Shown: positions 25,219-35,410, numbered from the stretch's first letter. The stretch: 41,779 nt of DNA from Geobacteraceae bacterium (GCA_013377075.1 JACABD010000030.1:6097-47875); one strand, 5' to 3'. A program made the numbers and translations. The notes: generated from the sequence alone by a model not told the origin.

Positions 25219-25416
25219 ATGCCGGGTATCAAGGTAAAAGAGACAGAACCGTTTGAGCTAACACTCAAGAAGTTCAAGAAGCAGTGCGAAAAAGCCGGAA
25301 TCCTTTCGGATGTCCGTAAGCGCGAGCACTTCGAAAAGCCGAGTATCAAGAAGAAGAAAAAGGCTATCGCAGCTCGTAAGCGTGCGCTCAAGAAACAGCG
25401 GAAAATGGTCGATTAA
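25219..25416 (+). CDS. rpsU: 30S ribosomal protein S21
   Basis: The 65-residue basic protein has the S21 core ([20 protein letters not shown], then [11 protein letters not shown]) and a Lys/Arg-rich tail. GGGGGGTGA lies just upstream of ATG 25219. It heads the classic macromolecular-synthesis gene order rpsU-dnaG-rpoD that links translation, replication priming and transcription, here with cvpA inserted. Confidence 0.97.
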   Translation: MPGIKVKETEPFELTLKKFKKQCEKAGILSDVRKREHFEKPSIKKKKKAIAARKRALKKQRKMVD

Positions 25417-25462
25417 GATCGTGCATTTTTCTGTTGGCAGCGTCAATTGAAGTAAACCGGTG

Positions 25463-25495
25463 GGGGCGATTTATAATTGCCCCTACTTTAATTTT
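25463..25495 (+). terminator. Weak terminator or attenuator hairpin after rpsU
   Basis: GGGGCGATT (25463-25471) pairs with AATTGCCCC (25475-25483), with one G-U pair and a 3-base loop, followed by an interrupted T run. Its position just after rpsU recalls the attenuator that lowers dnaG expression relative to rpsU in the E. coli operon; the function here is inferred. Confidence 0.45.
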
Positions 25496-25534
25496 AAGGG
25501 TCAGGCACCATAAAGTCGCCATTTCGGGGGGCTG

Positions 25535-26074
25535 ATGAATCTTGTAGACATTCTTATCTGGCTGATTATCACAGGATTTGTTGTCAAAGGGTTCTCGAAA
25601 GGTCTTGTCCGCCAGATATGCTCTCTCACCGGATTTCTGGTAGGAGGGTGGGCAGCCATCAAATACCACCTTTATCTTGCCGAGGCGAGCCGTCACGTCA
25701 TACAACTGCCGCACTACCTGGCAACAATCCTCTCCTTCATCTTCATATTTCTGATAACAGGGGTTCTGTTCTTCCTGCTGGGGCACTTTCTGACAGTTAT
25801 GTTCCGGATAGTTCTGCTTGGTGGTGTAAACAGGCTTGGTGGCGTAGCGCTGGGTTTTCTCGAAGGTGCGTTTATCGTCTGTATTTCGCTTTACATGGCC
25901 ACCAGCAAGCCGGTGCCGGATAAATTCAAGGGGTATGTTCAGCGGGCAAAAACAGCCGCACCGTTTCTTGAGGCGGGAAAAGATATAGTTACCGGGTGGG
26001 GAGGAATGCATGATCTGCTTAAACCCCAACCTCCTGCCAAAGGGGCAAAGAACAGTTCGAATTCGAAGGACTGA
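25535..26074 (+). CDS. cvpA: CvpA family membrane protein
   Basis: The 179-residue protein has four membrane helices in the first 130 residues and the CvpA/colicin V production family pattern: NLVDILIWLIITGFVVKGFS, then KGLVRQICSLTGFLVGGWAA, then VNRLGGVALGFLEGAFIV. The C-terminal tail is proline/lysine-rich and cytoplasmic or periplasmic. The molecular role of the family is unclear; it affects envelope integrity and colicin V export in E. coli. Its place between rpsU and dnaG is unusual compared with enterobacteria. It ends 6 bp before dnaG. Confidence 0.88.
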   Translation: MNLVDILIWLIITGFVVKGFSKGLVRQICSLTGFLVGGWAAIKYHLYLAEASRHVIQLPHYLATILSFIFIFLITGVLFFLLGHFLTVMFRIVLLGGVNRLGGVALGFLEGAFIVCISLYMATSKPVPDKFKGYVQRAKTAAPFLEAGKDIVTGWGGMHDLLKPQPPAKGAKNSSNSKD

Positions 26075-26080
26075 CATACA

Positions 26081-27823
26081 ATGATGATCCCGGATGAGAA
26101 GATTGCAGAAGTTCGGGAGCGGGCTGGAATTGTAGAGGTAATCTCCGACTACATCCCGCTGAAAAAGTCCGGGGCTAATTTTCAGGGGCTCTGCCCGTTT
26201 CACGGTGAAAAAACACCTTCGTTCAATGTAAATCCGGCCCGCGGGATTTTTCACTGTTTCGGCTGCGGCGTTGGCGGTAACGCAGTTACATTTGTAATGA
26301 AGATGGAAGGAATCTCCTTTCCGGAGGCTGTAAAGCTTCTGGCAAAGCGGGTCGGTGTAGAGATTGAAGAGAGGCTTCCGTCTCCGTCCGAGGTAAAGCG
26401 AAAGAATGAGCGGGGTGAGCTGCTTGCCATTGTTTCACTGGCTGCCGAATACTACAGTGCACTGCTGGCCAAGGGGATTGACGGGGCTGCTGCCAGGAGT
26501 TATCTGGCTGGTCGCGGTGTTGGCGAAGGGCTCTTTGCACCATACCGGCTAGGCTCTGCTTCTGAAAAATGGGACGGCTTGGCAAACTTTTTCAAGCAGA
26601 AAGGGGTGTCGCTGGAAAATGTTGAAAAGCTTGGCCTGATAAAGCGAAAGAGCGGTGGCGGATATTTTGATCTGTTCAGAAATCGCCTGATGTTCACAAT
26701 CGCTGACGTTCATGGTCAGCCCGTTGGTTTCGGCGGGAGGGTTCTTGACAATTCTCTCCCCAAGTACATAAATTCTCCGGAATCACCTCTTTACTTAAAG
26801 AGTGACGTGCTTTTCGGCGTCGATCTTGCCAAGCAGGCAATGCGTGAAGAGCGTGCTGCTATTATTGTTGAAGGGTACTTTGACCATCTGGCGCTCTACC
26901 GACACGGCATCAGAAACGTTGTGGCAACCTGCGGTACAGCCCTGACAAAAGGGCATCTTCAGCTCATTAGACGCTACGCGGAAAAGATTTACCTTCTTTT
27001 TGACAGTGACAGCGCAGGCCGGAAAGCCACGTTGAGGGCTATGGAGCTGTTACTATCAGAGCAGGTTCCATGTTTTGTCATTGAAATGGCCGAAGGGGAT
27101 GATCCGGACAGTTATCTGGAAAAGCATACAGCTGCCGACTTTCTGGAGTTGCTGAAGAGTTCAAGGCCGGCACTGGATTACTATCTGCGTGAGCTCATTG
27201 CCAAAGAGGATACAGGTAGTGTTACCGGTAAGATGGCTGTTGTTGACCAGTTCAGGCCGTTTCTTCTGAAACTGGCAGATCCACTTGAGCGGGATTTGTA
27301 CCTGAAAGAGCTTTCACGGCTTCTTGCCGTCGATATTAAAACTTTAGGGGCGCCTGAGCGTACGGCATCAGCAAGTGCCGGTAAAAACGACTCATCAAAG
27401 ATCAGGGCAACCCTGGCGGATTCTCTTGTGGCGCTGCTTTTCCGCTATCCCGAGATTGCATCCGAATTCAGGCAGTTCGGTACAGAAGCGCATCTGCCGG
27501 ACGAGCTGAAAAAGTGCGCCGCAATTATTATTGACGCTGCTGCAAAAGGTGAGAAAGTTGAGCCGACCGAGTTGATTGAAGCCAGTGGGTCAACTTCGAA
27601 CTCTTTTGCGGCAATTCTTATGGATGATTCCCACCTTGAGGCCATTGATCCATTTAAGGCGCTCAAGGATTACCGCAGGGCTCTTGAAAAAGATGCTCTG
27701 AAGATGTCAGATGCTAAGAGCCTTCGCAGGGAACTGCTTCAACTCGAATACGACTCTCCCAGATACGTGGAGATTCTTGAGAAGTTGAACAGCCTGCGAA
27801 ATGTGAAATCACAACTTTTATGA
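26081..27823 (+). CDS. dnaG: DNA primase
   Basis: The 580-residue primase makes RNA primers for replication. The CHC2 zinc ligands C38, H41, C59 and C62 (CPFHGEK and HCFGCGVGG) are complete. The TOPRIM domain has its acidic residues (IIVEGYFDHLALY, LLFDSDSAGRKA). The C-terminal DnaB-binding part (about 430-580) is present. AAGGA lies about 10 nt upstream. An ATG one codon later gives the same protein less one residue. The TGA stop is also the TGN of an extended -10 promoter for rpoD. Confidence 0.97.
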   Translation: MMIPDEKIAEVRERAGIVEVISDYIPLKKSGANFQGLCPFHGEKTPSFNVNPARGIFHCFGCGVGGNAVTFVMKMEGISFPEAVKLLAKRVGVEIEERLPSPSEVKRKNERGELLAIVSLAAEYYSALLAKGIDGAAARSYLAGRGVGEGLFAPYRLGSASEKWDGLANFFKQKGVSLENVEKLGLIKRKSGGGYFDLFRNRLMFTIADVHGQPVGFGGRVLDNSLPKYINSPESPLYLKSDVLFGVDLAKQAMREERAAIIVEGYFDHLALYRHGIRNVVATCGTALTKGHLQLIRRYAEKIYLLFDSDSAGRKATLRAMELLLSEQVPCFVIEMAEGDDPDSYLEKHTAADFLELLKSSRPALDYYLRELIAKEDTGSVTGKMAVVDQFRPFLLKLADPLERDLYLKELSRLLAVDIKTLGAPERTASASAGKNDSSKIRATLADSLVALLFRYPEIASEFRQFGTEAHLPDELKKCAAIIIDAAAKGEKVEPTELIEASGSTSNSFAAILMDDSHLEAIDPFKALKDYRRALEKDALKMSDAKSLRRELLQLEYDSPRYVEILEKLNSLRNVKSQLL

Positions 27824-27848
27824 TATAATATTGTGCTGATTTGCAGCA
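27821..27848 (+). promoter_or_regulatory. Extended -10 promoter candidate for rpoD
   Basis: TGATATAAT at 27821-27829 is a perfect TGN-TATAAT element, and its TGA is the stop codon of dnaG. No good -35 box is present, as is normal for extended -10 promoters. A small inverted repeat (TGCTG/CAGCA, 27834-27848) covers the expected start of transcription. It could give rpoD an independent supply of message. Confidence 0.5.
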
Positions 27849-27891
27849 GGAGTTTACGGACTAATATATCCGCCTTATTAAGGGGAGATTC

Positions 27892-29652
27892 ATGGCAAAA
27901 AAGAGCGTTGAAGAGGTAAAGCAGCTGATAGACATGGGTAAGGAGAAGGGGTTTTTGACCTATGAAGAGGTTAATGATCTTCTTCCGCCTGACATTGTCT
28001 CCTCCGAGCAGATAGACGATGTGATGAGCATGTTCGGCGAAATGGAGATCGAGATCGTCGACTCAGTTCAGAAAGTCAAGATACCGAAGGTCAAGCTTGA
28101 CCTTGATGATGAAGAGGAATCTGAAGGGGAACAGGAAGAACAGGAGTTTGAACCGGGTGCCCTTGGGCGAACGAGCGATCCTGTAAGAATGTACCTCCGT
28201 GAGATGGGCTCAGTTTCTCTGCTCACACGTGAAGGCGAGGTTGAGATTGCCAAGCGTATTGAAGACGGAGAGAGAGATGTCGCCGGTGTAATTCTCAATA
28301 CTCCGATTACTCTGAAAGAGATGGTCGCTCTTGGCGACAGGCTGAGAAAGTTCCAGATCAACGGCTCTGATATAAGCAAAGAGGTTGAAGAGGAGGAGCT
28401 TGAAGAGGGTGAAGAAGACCATCAGCGCAACCGTATGCTCGAAATCATGGACGAGATCCGTGACATAGATATCCGCATGGATGCGATTGTTGAAGCACAG
28501 GACGCTGATGCTCTTTCCGAAGCCGACTCTGCATTGCTTATCGCTGAAAAAGATCAACTCAAGCTTCGCCTGGCAGAACTTGTCAAGTCGCTACGCCTTA
28601 AAGACAGGCATGTTGAGAAGATATCGCTGCGCCTTAAAGAGCTCTCCGGCAAGGTTGATCGCATTCTCAAGGAGATTACGGATTTTGAGCGTGAGGCCGC
28701 AGTGACAGCCGGGGTCTTTTCGGCAGTCCTTACTGATCCTGACAGGCAGAGAGGGGCATGTTCCGTAGTTGTTGCTTCATTGAAACTTGCAGAAGAGGAT
28801 TCTGCAAGGATTGAAAAGAGACTGATTGCGCTTGAGAAAAAACTTCATAAGGTTGAGGATGAATCCGGATTCAAGGCATGTGAACTTTCCCGGGCTCTGA
28901 CCGCTGTCGTGCAGGGAGAGTCAAGGGCAAAACTGGCAAAATCCGAGCTAGTCGAAGCCAACCTGAGGCTGGTTGTATCCATTGCCAAGAAGTATACCAA
29001 TCGTGGCTTGCAATTCCTTGACCTGATTCAGGAGGGGAATATCGGTCTAATGAAGGCTGTTGACAAGTTTGAATACCAGAGGGGCTATAAGTTCTCGACC
29101 TATGCTACCTGGTGGATCCGTCAGGCCATAACAAGGGCTATTGCCGATCAGGCGCGAACAATACGGATTCCTGTTCATATGATCGAAACGATCAACAAGC
29201 TGATCAGAACAAGCCGTCAGCTGGTACAGGAGATAGGACGGGAGCCTTCACCGGAAGAGATCGCCGAGCGTATGCAACTGCCCCTTGACAAAGTTCGCAA
29301 GGTGCTGAAAATTGCCAAGGAGCCGATTTCACTGGAGACTCCCATCGGAGAAGAAGAGGATTCACACCTTGGTGATTTCATCGAGGACAAAGGGGTTGTC
29401 TCTCCGCTTGAGGCAGTCATCAAGGCTAACCTGACTGAGCAGACTGCAAGGGTGCTGGCAACCCTTACGCCGAGGGAGGAGAAGGTTCTGCGGATGCGTT
29501 TCGGCATTGGTGAAAAGAGCGATCATACTCTCGAAGAGGTCGGTCAGGATTTCGAGGTGACCAGGGAGCGGATCAGGCAGATAGAGGCCAAGGCGCTGCG
29601 TAAACTACGCCATCCAAGCAGGGCAAAGAAGCTGAAAAGCTTTGTAGAGTAA
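27892..29652 (+). CDS. rpoD: RNA polymerase primary sigma factor (sigma-70)
   Basis: The 586-residue protein has region 1.1 ([20 protein letters not shown] to about residue 70), an acidic linker, region 1.2 ([20 protein letters not shown]), a non-conserved region, region 2 ([20 protein letters not shown] and [20 protein letters not shown], which read the -10 box), region 3 and region 4 ([19 protein letters not shown], which reads the -35 box). It is the housekeeping sigma and not a group 2 factor, because of region 1.1 and its gene position. A strong terminator follows at once. Confidence 0.97.
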   Translation: MAKKSVEEVKQLIDMGKEKGFLTYEEVNDLLPPDIVSSEQIDDVMSMFGEMEIEIVDSVQKVKIPKVKLDLDDEEESEGEQEEQEFEPGALGRTSDPVRMYLREMGSVSLLTREGEVEIAKRIEDGERDVAGVILNTPITLKEMVALGDRLRKFQINGSDISKEVEEEELEEGEEDHQRNRMLEIMDEIRDIDIRMDAIVEAQDADALSEADSALLIAEKDQLKLRLAELVKSLRLKDRHVEKISLRLKELSGKVDRILKEITDFEREAAVTAGVFSAVLTDPDRQRGACSVVVASLKLAEEDSARIEKRLIALEKKLHKVEDESGFKACELSRALTAVVQGESRAKLAKSELVEANLRLVVSIAKKYTNRGLQFLDLIQEGNIGLMKAVDKFEYQRGYKFSTYATWWIRQAITRAIADQARTIRIPVHMIETINKLIRTSRQLVQEIGREPSPEEIAERMQLPLDKVRKVLKIAKEPISLETPIGEEEDSHLGDFIEDKGVVSPLEAVIKANLTEQTARVLATLTPREEKVLRMRFGIGEKSDHTLEEVGQDFEVTRERIRQIEAKALRKLRHPSRAKKLKSFVE

Positions 29653-29659
29653 AGACGAA

Positions 29660-29693
29660 AGGTCGTGACTTTAATTTAAGTCGCGACCTTTTT
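29660..29693 (+). terminator. Intrinsic terminator after rpoD
   Basis: AGGTCGTGACTT (29660-29671) pairs with AAGTCGCGACCT (29678-29689), 12 bp including one G-U, with a 6-base loop and five Ts. It closes the rpsU-cvpA-dnaG-rpoD operon. Confidence 0.9.
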
Positions 29694-29730
29694 ATTTATA
29701 GTCTTAAGTTAAAGTGGGTACTCTGTCGCC

Positions 29731-31608
29731 ATGAAAAAACTATTTAACGTACAGATCGTTACCGCATTTTCAATCGCTCTCGTGCTTTTTCTCTACTTTA
29801 TGCAGAGCGGCATTCTGGAGAGCTTTGAAGAAAAGACATATGACCTGCGTGTCAAAATCCTCCATTCTCCCCGCCCTTTACCACAAAACCTGGCAATCAT
29901 AGAAATAGACGACAAGAGCATTGCCGAGCTGGGCAGGTTCCCTTTTTCCAGGGAGAATTATACGGCTCTGCTAAATATGGCAAAGACTGCCGGCGCAAAG
30001 GCGGTACTTTTTGATGCGTTCTTCCCGGAAGTTCAGTCAGAGACCATAGACAGAGCGTTTGCAGATGCTGTCAAACGCTCCGGCAATGTAACCCTTGCCG
30101 GAGGAATAGAGTTTGCTGCTGATGGCACTGCCAAGGGGTTTACCTCCAATATCCCGGTGCTTGAGACGGCTGCAAAAAGAGTTGCCCAGATAAATATGCT
30201 TCCGGACAGTGACGGTGTAATCCGCTCAAGTTTGCTTCTCATCCCTTACAAAAATAAACTCTATCCATCCCTTGGTATCTGCGGTGCCGCAGAACTGCTC
30301 GGCGTTGACAGCATCGAGGCTGACAGGCGAAATGTGATACTTGGCAAGATGAAAATCCCAACGGATGCAGAGCAGAGGATGCTGATCAAATATAACGGCC
30401 CTCCCGGTGCATATCAGAGATACTCCTTTGCCGATGTCGCAAAGGGGAGGGTTGCTGCTGAAAATCTCAAAGGCAGGGTGTTGTTTGTCGGGGCAACCGC
30501 ATTGGGCATTTACGACATGAGGGTGACTCCTTTTTCCAACAACTCTCCAGGGGTCGAAATCCATGCCAATGTCGCAGACAGTGTCGCCAATGGCCGCTTT
30601 ATAACCCGTGGCGTTTCCGAGAGCCTTATTGACATAGGGCTTATAATTTTCATGGGTGTTGTCACTGCAGTAATCTCCTGGAAACTCCGTCATCTGGTAT
30701 CCCTTCCTCTTGTCGCAACCCTGGTGGCATTTCATTCTGCCCTGGCCTCCTGGGCTTTTCTCTCTGGAAGCTGGATCAGCGTTGTCTATCCGGTTACTTC
30801 AATAATGCTGGTATCAGCTCTGGTTGCATATCTGCGCTTTTTCATAGTTGATCGACATGCAAGAGAGGTCAGGGCGATGTTCTCCAGCTACGTTACCCAG
30901 AGACTTGTTGACGAGATGATAAAAAATCCGGAAATGGCAAGACTTGGAGGGGAAAAAAGGGATATAACCGTACTCTTTTCCGACATAAAAAACTTTACCG
31001 CCTATTCAGAAAACCATAAGCCGGAAGAGGTCGTGGCAATACTCAATGAATACCTTGATGGCATGACTGACATCATCCTCAAGTGGGAAGGTATTCTTGA
31101 CAAGTTTATCGGCGACGCGATTGTGGTTTTCTGGGGAGCCCCGCTCAAGCAGGAGGATCATGCTGGGCGTGCGCTGAAGTGTGCCATTGAAATGCAGCAG
31201 CGTCTTGAGTCGCTACAGGCGAAATGGGTGGCCGACGGCAGAGAGCCGATCTTCTCCGCCATCGGCATAAATACCGGTGAGGCAATTGTCGGGAACATCG
31301 GTTCTGAAGGGCGAAAGATGGACTATACAGTGATCGGTGATAATGTTAATCTTGGCGCGCGGGTAGAGGGGTTAAACCGCCGTTATGATACGTCGATCCT
31401 TATTACTGAGTATACGCTGGAGAGGCTGAGAACCTCAGTCGCAGACGGCTCGTTCAGGGGTGTTTCAATAACAGGTCTTGAACGTGTGATCGTCAAGGGG
31501 AAAGAGACTCCAGTGGGTATATACTCAGTTGCTGCAATTGATCAAGGGCTGATGGCGACTCTGGTCGATTGTGATCCGGAAAAAATAGTGAGACTTTTAG
31601 AAAAATAA
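29731..31608 (+). CDS. CHASE2-domain adenylate cyclase
   Basis: The 625-residue membrane sensor has a first helix at about 8-25, an extracytoplasmic CHASE2 domain (about 28-290: FEEKTYDLRVK, then IEIDDKSIAELGRFPFSREN, then VGATALGIYDMRVTPF), three helices (about 295-380), and a class III cyclase domain (about 410-600). Both metal aspartates are present (D418 in LFSDIKNFT, D462 in FIGDAIVVFWG). K458 and an aspartate in MDYTVIGD fit adenine recognition, and NLGARVEG carries the catalytic Asn/Arg. So it should make cAMP in response to an unknown external signal. The ATG is 38 bp after the rpoD terminator. It reads into the large propeller gene 53 bp downstream. Confidence 0.93.
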   Translation: MKKLFNVQIVTAFSIALVLFLYFMQSGILESFEEKTYDLRVKILHSPRPLPQNLAIIEIDDKSIAELGRFPFSRENYTALLNMAKTAGAKAVLFDAFFPEVQSETIDRAFADAVKRSGNVTLAGGIEFAADGTAKGFTSNIPVLETAAKRVAQINMLPDSDGVIRSSLLLIPYKNKLYPSLGICGAAELLGVDSIEADRRNVILGKMKIPTDAEQRMLIKYNGPPGAYQRYSFADVAKGRVAAENLKGRVLFVGATALGIYDMRVTPFSNNSPGVEIHANVADSVANGRFITRGVSESLIDIGLIIFMGVVTAVISWKLRHLVSLPLVATLVAFHSALASWAFLSGSWISVVYPVTSIMLVSALVAYLRFFIVDRHAREVRAMFSSYVTQRLVDEMIKNPEMARLGGEKRDITVLFSDIKNFTAYSENHKPEEVVAILNEYLDGMTDIILKWEGILDKFIGDAIVVFWGAPLKQEDHAGRALKCAIEMQQRLESLQAKWVADGREPIFSAIGINTGEAIVGNIGSEGRKMDYTVIGDNVNLGARVEGLNRRYDTSILITEYTLERLRTSVADGSFRGVSITGLERVIVKGKETPVGIYSVAAIDQGLMATLVDCDPEKIVRLLEK

Positions 31609-31661
31609 CAGCCCATGAAGCATTGTTTTCATAGACCAAATCACCTTTCCAAGGGGTAATC

Positions 31662-34600
31662 ATGTACAGGTTTTTGCTCTCCCTTGCACTGTTTCTCTTG
31701 CCGACCTCTCTTTATGCCACTCACCAGGTCAGGTTTGTCAGCGAAATCCCCATCGAAAAGCCGCTTCACGTGGCATCAGACAAAGATGGCAACATATACG
31801 TGACAAGCAAGGATCCGGCTGTTCTGGTCTACTCCCGGGATGGCAAACTTTTGCGCACAATTCAGGTTAAAGACTCTGAAGGAGATCCTGTACTGAAGAA
31901 ACCGACCGGCATAGCTGTGTATGGTGACAGGATTTATGTCTGCGACAGATCAAAAGACAGAGTTGCTGTTTTTTCCAAAAATGGCGATCTGCTTGACACT
32001 CTTGGTGAGGGTGGGAGCGGATCAAAACAGTTCAGCTATCCAGAGGGGATTTTCGTCTACCAGGGGATTGTTTATGTCGCAGATTACGGCAACGACAGGA
32101 TTCAGGCTTTCAGCGACAGTGGCGTTTATCTACAGACAATAGGCAGGGCAGGCCTTGGGGAGGAACTGCTGAAAAGCCCCACTGATGTTGCTGTTGACAG
32201 CAGAGGAAATATTTACGTCGTAGATGGTGACAGTCGGCAGGTTAAAATCTACAGGCAGGATGGCGGCTATGCAGGAAAAATCGCAGGCACTGTAAAACCG
32301 TTTTCACTGGCGATGACTGAAGATGGCCTTTTTGTGACAGATATTGAAAACTATAATATTTCCAAGTTCAACTTTAAGGGGGAGCGTTTTTTTTCCTTCG
32401 GTACACTTGGCAGCGGAAAAGTTCAATTCAAGGAGCTATGGGGAATTGCAGCTGACAGCAATGGGCGTGTTTATGCCGTAGATACGGATAAAAAGACTCT
32501 GCAGATTATTGAAGTCGACAGGCCTGCTACAAGTGAACTGCCGCTGAATGTTGCCCCTCCAACCTCTGTTCAGTGGGTTCGAGCGGTCAACCAGAGCGCA
32601 GGCAAGATAGCGTGGGACAGGAAAAACGGGATTCTCTACGGCATTGATTCTGATAAAAAATCAATTGTTGGACTGAAGAATGAGCAGGTTGTAAAGAACT
32701 TCAATATTAAAGATGTGAACCCGGGCTCAGTGGCTGTCGATGCAAACGGTATGCTCTGGCTCTTTGACAAGGAGTCAAGTCAGTTACTAAAACTTGATCA
32801 GGATGGAAAGCTGCTTCTTTCTGTTGGCGCTTCTGGGAGCAGGGAAGGCTATTTTTCAAAAGTCAGTGATATTCTGATAAGCAAAGAAGGGCTTATTTAT
32901 GTTGCTGATACGAGAAATGACCGGATACAGGTTTTTAACCCTGACGGCGTTTTTATGAGCGCCTTCACAAGAGGGACTGGAGCATCTCTTCTGGAAAGCC
33001 CCATAAGTATTGATCAGGATTTCAAAGGCAATTTTTATGTTCTGCTTGGTTCTCGTGGTTCTGTCGTTGTTTTGTCACCAACCGGTGAGCCTGTTGGCGA
33101 GTTCGGAGGCAAGGCTTCGGGCGTTTTGAAGCTTGAAGAGCCAATAGCGCTGGCCGTAGCCGGTAACGAACTGATGGTGCTTGATGCGGGAAGCAGCAGT
33201 GTCAAGGTATTTACCCTACTTGGTGAGTACAAAAGGGAGTTTGGTGCCAAAGGGGTAGGCAAGGGGGATTTCCGTAAACCAGAATCAATTTCAGTTGCAG
33301 ACTTTAACAGATTCTTTGTCTCGGACTCAGGCAATGCAAGGGTTCAGGAGTTTATTGCCACTTACACTGCTGCCCCTCCCAGGGGGATTGCTGCTACTGC
33401 CGGTATGAGGAGTATTAACCTCTCCTGGAAGGGGCATGATGACCCTTTTGTCGATTCATACAGGCTTTTCAGGAAAAAATCAGGAGAGGCGGATTACAGG
33501 GAGATCGCTGTAATTAAGGAGAACAGCTATAAGGATAGCGATCTGCTCCCCGATGTCAGCTACTCCTACAGGGTAAGTGTCCGTATCAAAAGCGGCAATG
33601 AGAGTATTTCCGTAGAGAGTGCTGTGGCTGTCCCCCTGAAATTTACCCCCAAACCGCCGACATCTCTTAAGGCCGAAAGTCAGGAATGGTCTGTTGATCT
33701 CTCCTGGAGCGCTGATGCAAAAGCATATATTGACCATTACACAATCTACAGAAACAGCGAAAAAGATGGATCTCCGATCCTCATAGGGACAACAAAGGAT
33801 TTGTTCTATACAGAGGGGGGGCTTGATTCCTTTAAGGCGTATACATACCTGGTGAGCGCTGTCAGCATAGATGGTGTGGAGAGCGAGCGGGTTCCTGTCA
33901 ACATAAGTACCATAGTCGCGACAAGACCTCCGCTTGAGATAGATATAATCGAAATGAACGATATCTTCTCTAACACCTATAAAATCTACGAAAACGAGGG
34001 GATAGGCAAGGTTCGGCTGACCAATAACACCAGAAACGAGATAGTGGCGCTGAAGCTGGCTTTCACTGTCAAAGAGTATATGGACTTCCCGACCGAGGTG
34101 GAAATCAAAAGCCTTCCCCCGAAACAGGCGACAGACCTGACTCTCAAGGCGGTATTCAATAACAAGATACTGGATGTTACCGAAGATACTCCGGTGCAGA
34201 CGGAATTGAAGGCCTCCTACTTTGAAAATCAGAAACAACACAGCTTTTCCAGGAACAACACGATCAACCTCTACGAAAAGCACCGGATGATGTGGACCAA
34301 CAAGGACAGGGTTGCAACCTTTGTTACCTCCAAAGATCCGGTAGTGCTTGAGTTTACACGCTCTGTAGTTACCCAGTATGCAGATATCGGTTCACCCCTT
34401 GTCTATGCCGCGGCCATATACGATTATCTTGGACTGACCGGCATGACCTACCTGCAACACCCGAACAACCCTTATCAGATTGTCGAAGGAAAGACTAATT
34501 TCGTTGACTATGTCCAGTACCCAAGGGAAACCCTGAAGCGCAACTCGGGCGTCTGTACAGATCTTGTTGTCCTCTTTGCGGCATCACTGGAAGGTCTTGG

Positions 34601-35366
34601 GATCAAAACCATGCTTCTCGGCACGCCTGATCACCTCTTCATCATGTTTGCTGTCGGTCCGGTTTCAGAGCTTGGCGATTCAACCATGAACGGCATGTTT
34701 GCCATACATGATGGCATTGTCTGGGTGCCGTTTGAGCCTACCATGGTTGGTTCCAGTTTCATGAAGTCCTGGGAGGCAGGCAGTAAGGAGTATTACGAGT
34801 GGAAAGAAAAAGGAATTGAGATCACTGACCTTGGTAAGGCCTGGGGGAGGTACAAACCAGCTACTCTTGCAGCTACTGAGTGGCGTGCCCAGAGTGCCAA
34901 AAGAGGCGATATTGACAGTCGTTACACAAGCGAAATGGTAAAACTGAACAAAATGAAGCTGAAATATACCAGTAACAGATATTTTGCTCAGATTAACAGC
35001 AACCCTTCTGATGGTAATGCCTATCACCAGCTCGGCATAATTTACGGCGAGGCCGGAGAACTGGATGATGCCGGAAAATATCTGGCAAAGGCGCAGTCGA
35101 TTCTGCCGACAAGTGCCGAAATTGCCAATAACCTTGGAAATATCTACTACCTCAAAAAGGATTATGCTTCAGCCTGTCAGTCTTATGAAAAGGCCGTTGA
35201 GCTGGACTCGTCGGACCCATACATACTTGTAAATCTTTCCATCTGTTATCTGAAGATGGACAAAAGAGAGCAGGCTACCGAAATATTCAGGAAGGCGGCC
35301 GGAAAAGATCCTGCTCTTTTGAAGAAATACAAGAGTGTGGCAATTGAATTACTTGGGAGCATGTAA
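31662..35366 (+). CDS. Exported NHL-propeller, FN3, transglutaminase-like, TPR protein
   Basis: This 1234-residue protein starts with a signal peptide (cleavage after about LYA, residue 20). Order of parts: NHL beta-propeller 1 (about 22-285), NHL propeller 2 (about 300-565, with IYVADTRNDRIQVFNPDG and FVSDSGNARVQEF), two fibronectin type III domains (about 570-770, each with a WSADAKAY- or WKGHDDPF-like strand), an Ig-like segment (about 770-890), a transglutaminase-like domain (about 895-1060), and two to three TPRs (about 1115-1230, AYHQLGIIYGEAGELDDAGK and AEIANNLGNIYYLKKDYASA). The putative triad is C965 (GVCTDLVVLF), H991 (TPDHLFIMF) and E1025 (WVPFEPT, where Asp is usual). It may be a periplasmic or surface scaffold with peptidase or cross-linking activity; the substrate is unknown. 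The ribosome site is AAGGGG. Confidence 0.88.
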   Translation: MYRFLLSLALFLLPTSLYATHQVRFVSEIPIEKPLHVASDKDGNIYVTSKDPAVLVYSRDGKLLRTIQVKDSEGDPVLKKPTGIAVYGDRIYVCDRSKDRVAVFSKNGDLLDTLGEGGSGSKQFSYPEGIFVYQGIVYVADYGNDRIQAFSDSGVYLQTIGRAGLGEELLKSPTDVAVDSRGNIYVVDGDSRQVKIYRQDGGYAGKIAGTVKPFSLAMTEDGLFVTDIENYNISKFNFKGERFFSFGTLGSGKVQFKELWGIAADSNGRVYAVDTDKKTLQIIEVDRPATSELPLNVAPPTSVQWVRAVNQSAGKIAWDRKNGILYGIDSDKKSIVGLKNEQVVKNFNIKDVNPGSVAVDANGMLWLFDKESSQLLKLDQDGKLLLSVGASGSREGYFSKVSDILISKEGLIYVADTRNDRIQVFNPDGVFMSAFTRGTGASLLESPISIDQDFKGNFYVLLGSRGSVVVLSPTGEPVGEFGGKASGVLKLEEPIALAVAGNELMVLDAGSSSVKVFTLLGEYKREFGAKGVGKGDFRKPESISVADFNRFFVSDSGNARVQEFIATYTAAPPRGIAATAGMRSINLSWKGHDDPFVDSYRLFRKKSGEADYREIAVIKENSYKDSDLLPDVSYSYRVSVRIKSGNESISVESAVAVPLKFTPKPPTSLKAESQEWSVDLSWSADAKAYIDHYTIYRNSEKDGSPILIGTTKDLFYTEGGLDSFKAYTYLVSAVSIDGVESERVPVNISTIVATRPPLEIDIIEMNDIFSNTYKIYENEGIGKVRLTNNTRNEIVALKLAFTVKEYMDFPTEVEIKSLPPKQATDLTLKAVFNNKILDVTEDTPVQTELKASYFENQKQHSFSRNNTINLYEKHRMMWTNKDRVATFVTSKDPVVLEFTRSVVTQYADIGSPLVYAAAIYDYLGLTGMTYLQHPNNPYQIVEGKTNFVDYVQYPRETLKRNSGVCTDLVVLFAASLEGLGIKTMLLGTPDHLFIMFAVGPVSELGDSTMNGMFAIHDGIVWVPFEPTMVGSSFMKSWEAGSKEYYEWKEKGIEITDLGKAWGRYKPATLAATEWRAQSAKRGDIDSRYTSEMVKLNKMKLKYTSNRYFAQINSNPSDGNAYHQLGIIYGEAGELDDAGKYLAKAQSILPTSAEIANNLGNIYYLKKDYASACQSYEKAVELDSSDPYILVNLSICYLKMDKREQATEIFRKAAGKDPALLKKYKSVAIELLGSM

Positions 35367-35410
35367 TTAAAGTGCAGCTGCAGACTGCGCATCTAACGGA
35401 GGTCTACAGG

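Noticed and set aside
25497-25534. GGTCAGGCACC motif as half of a REP/RAYT palindrome
   Set aside because: Only one arm is visible and no complementary arm or transposase lies nearby, so a repeat call is not supported.
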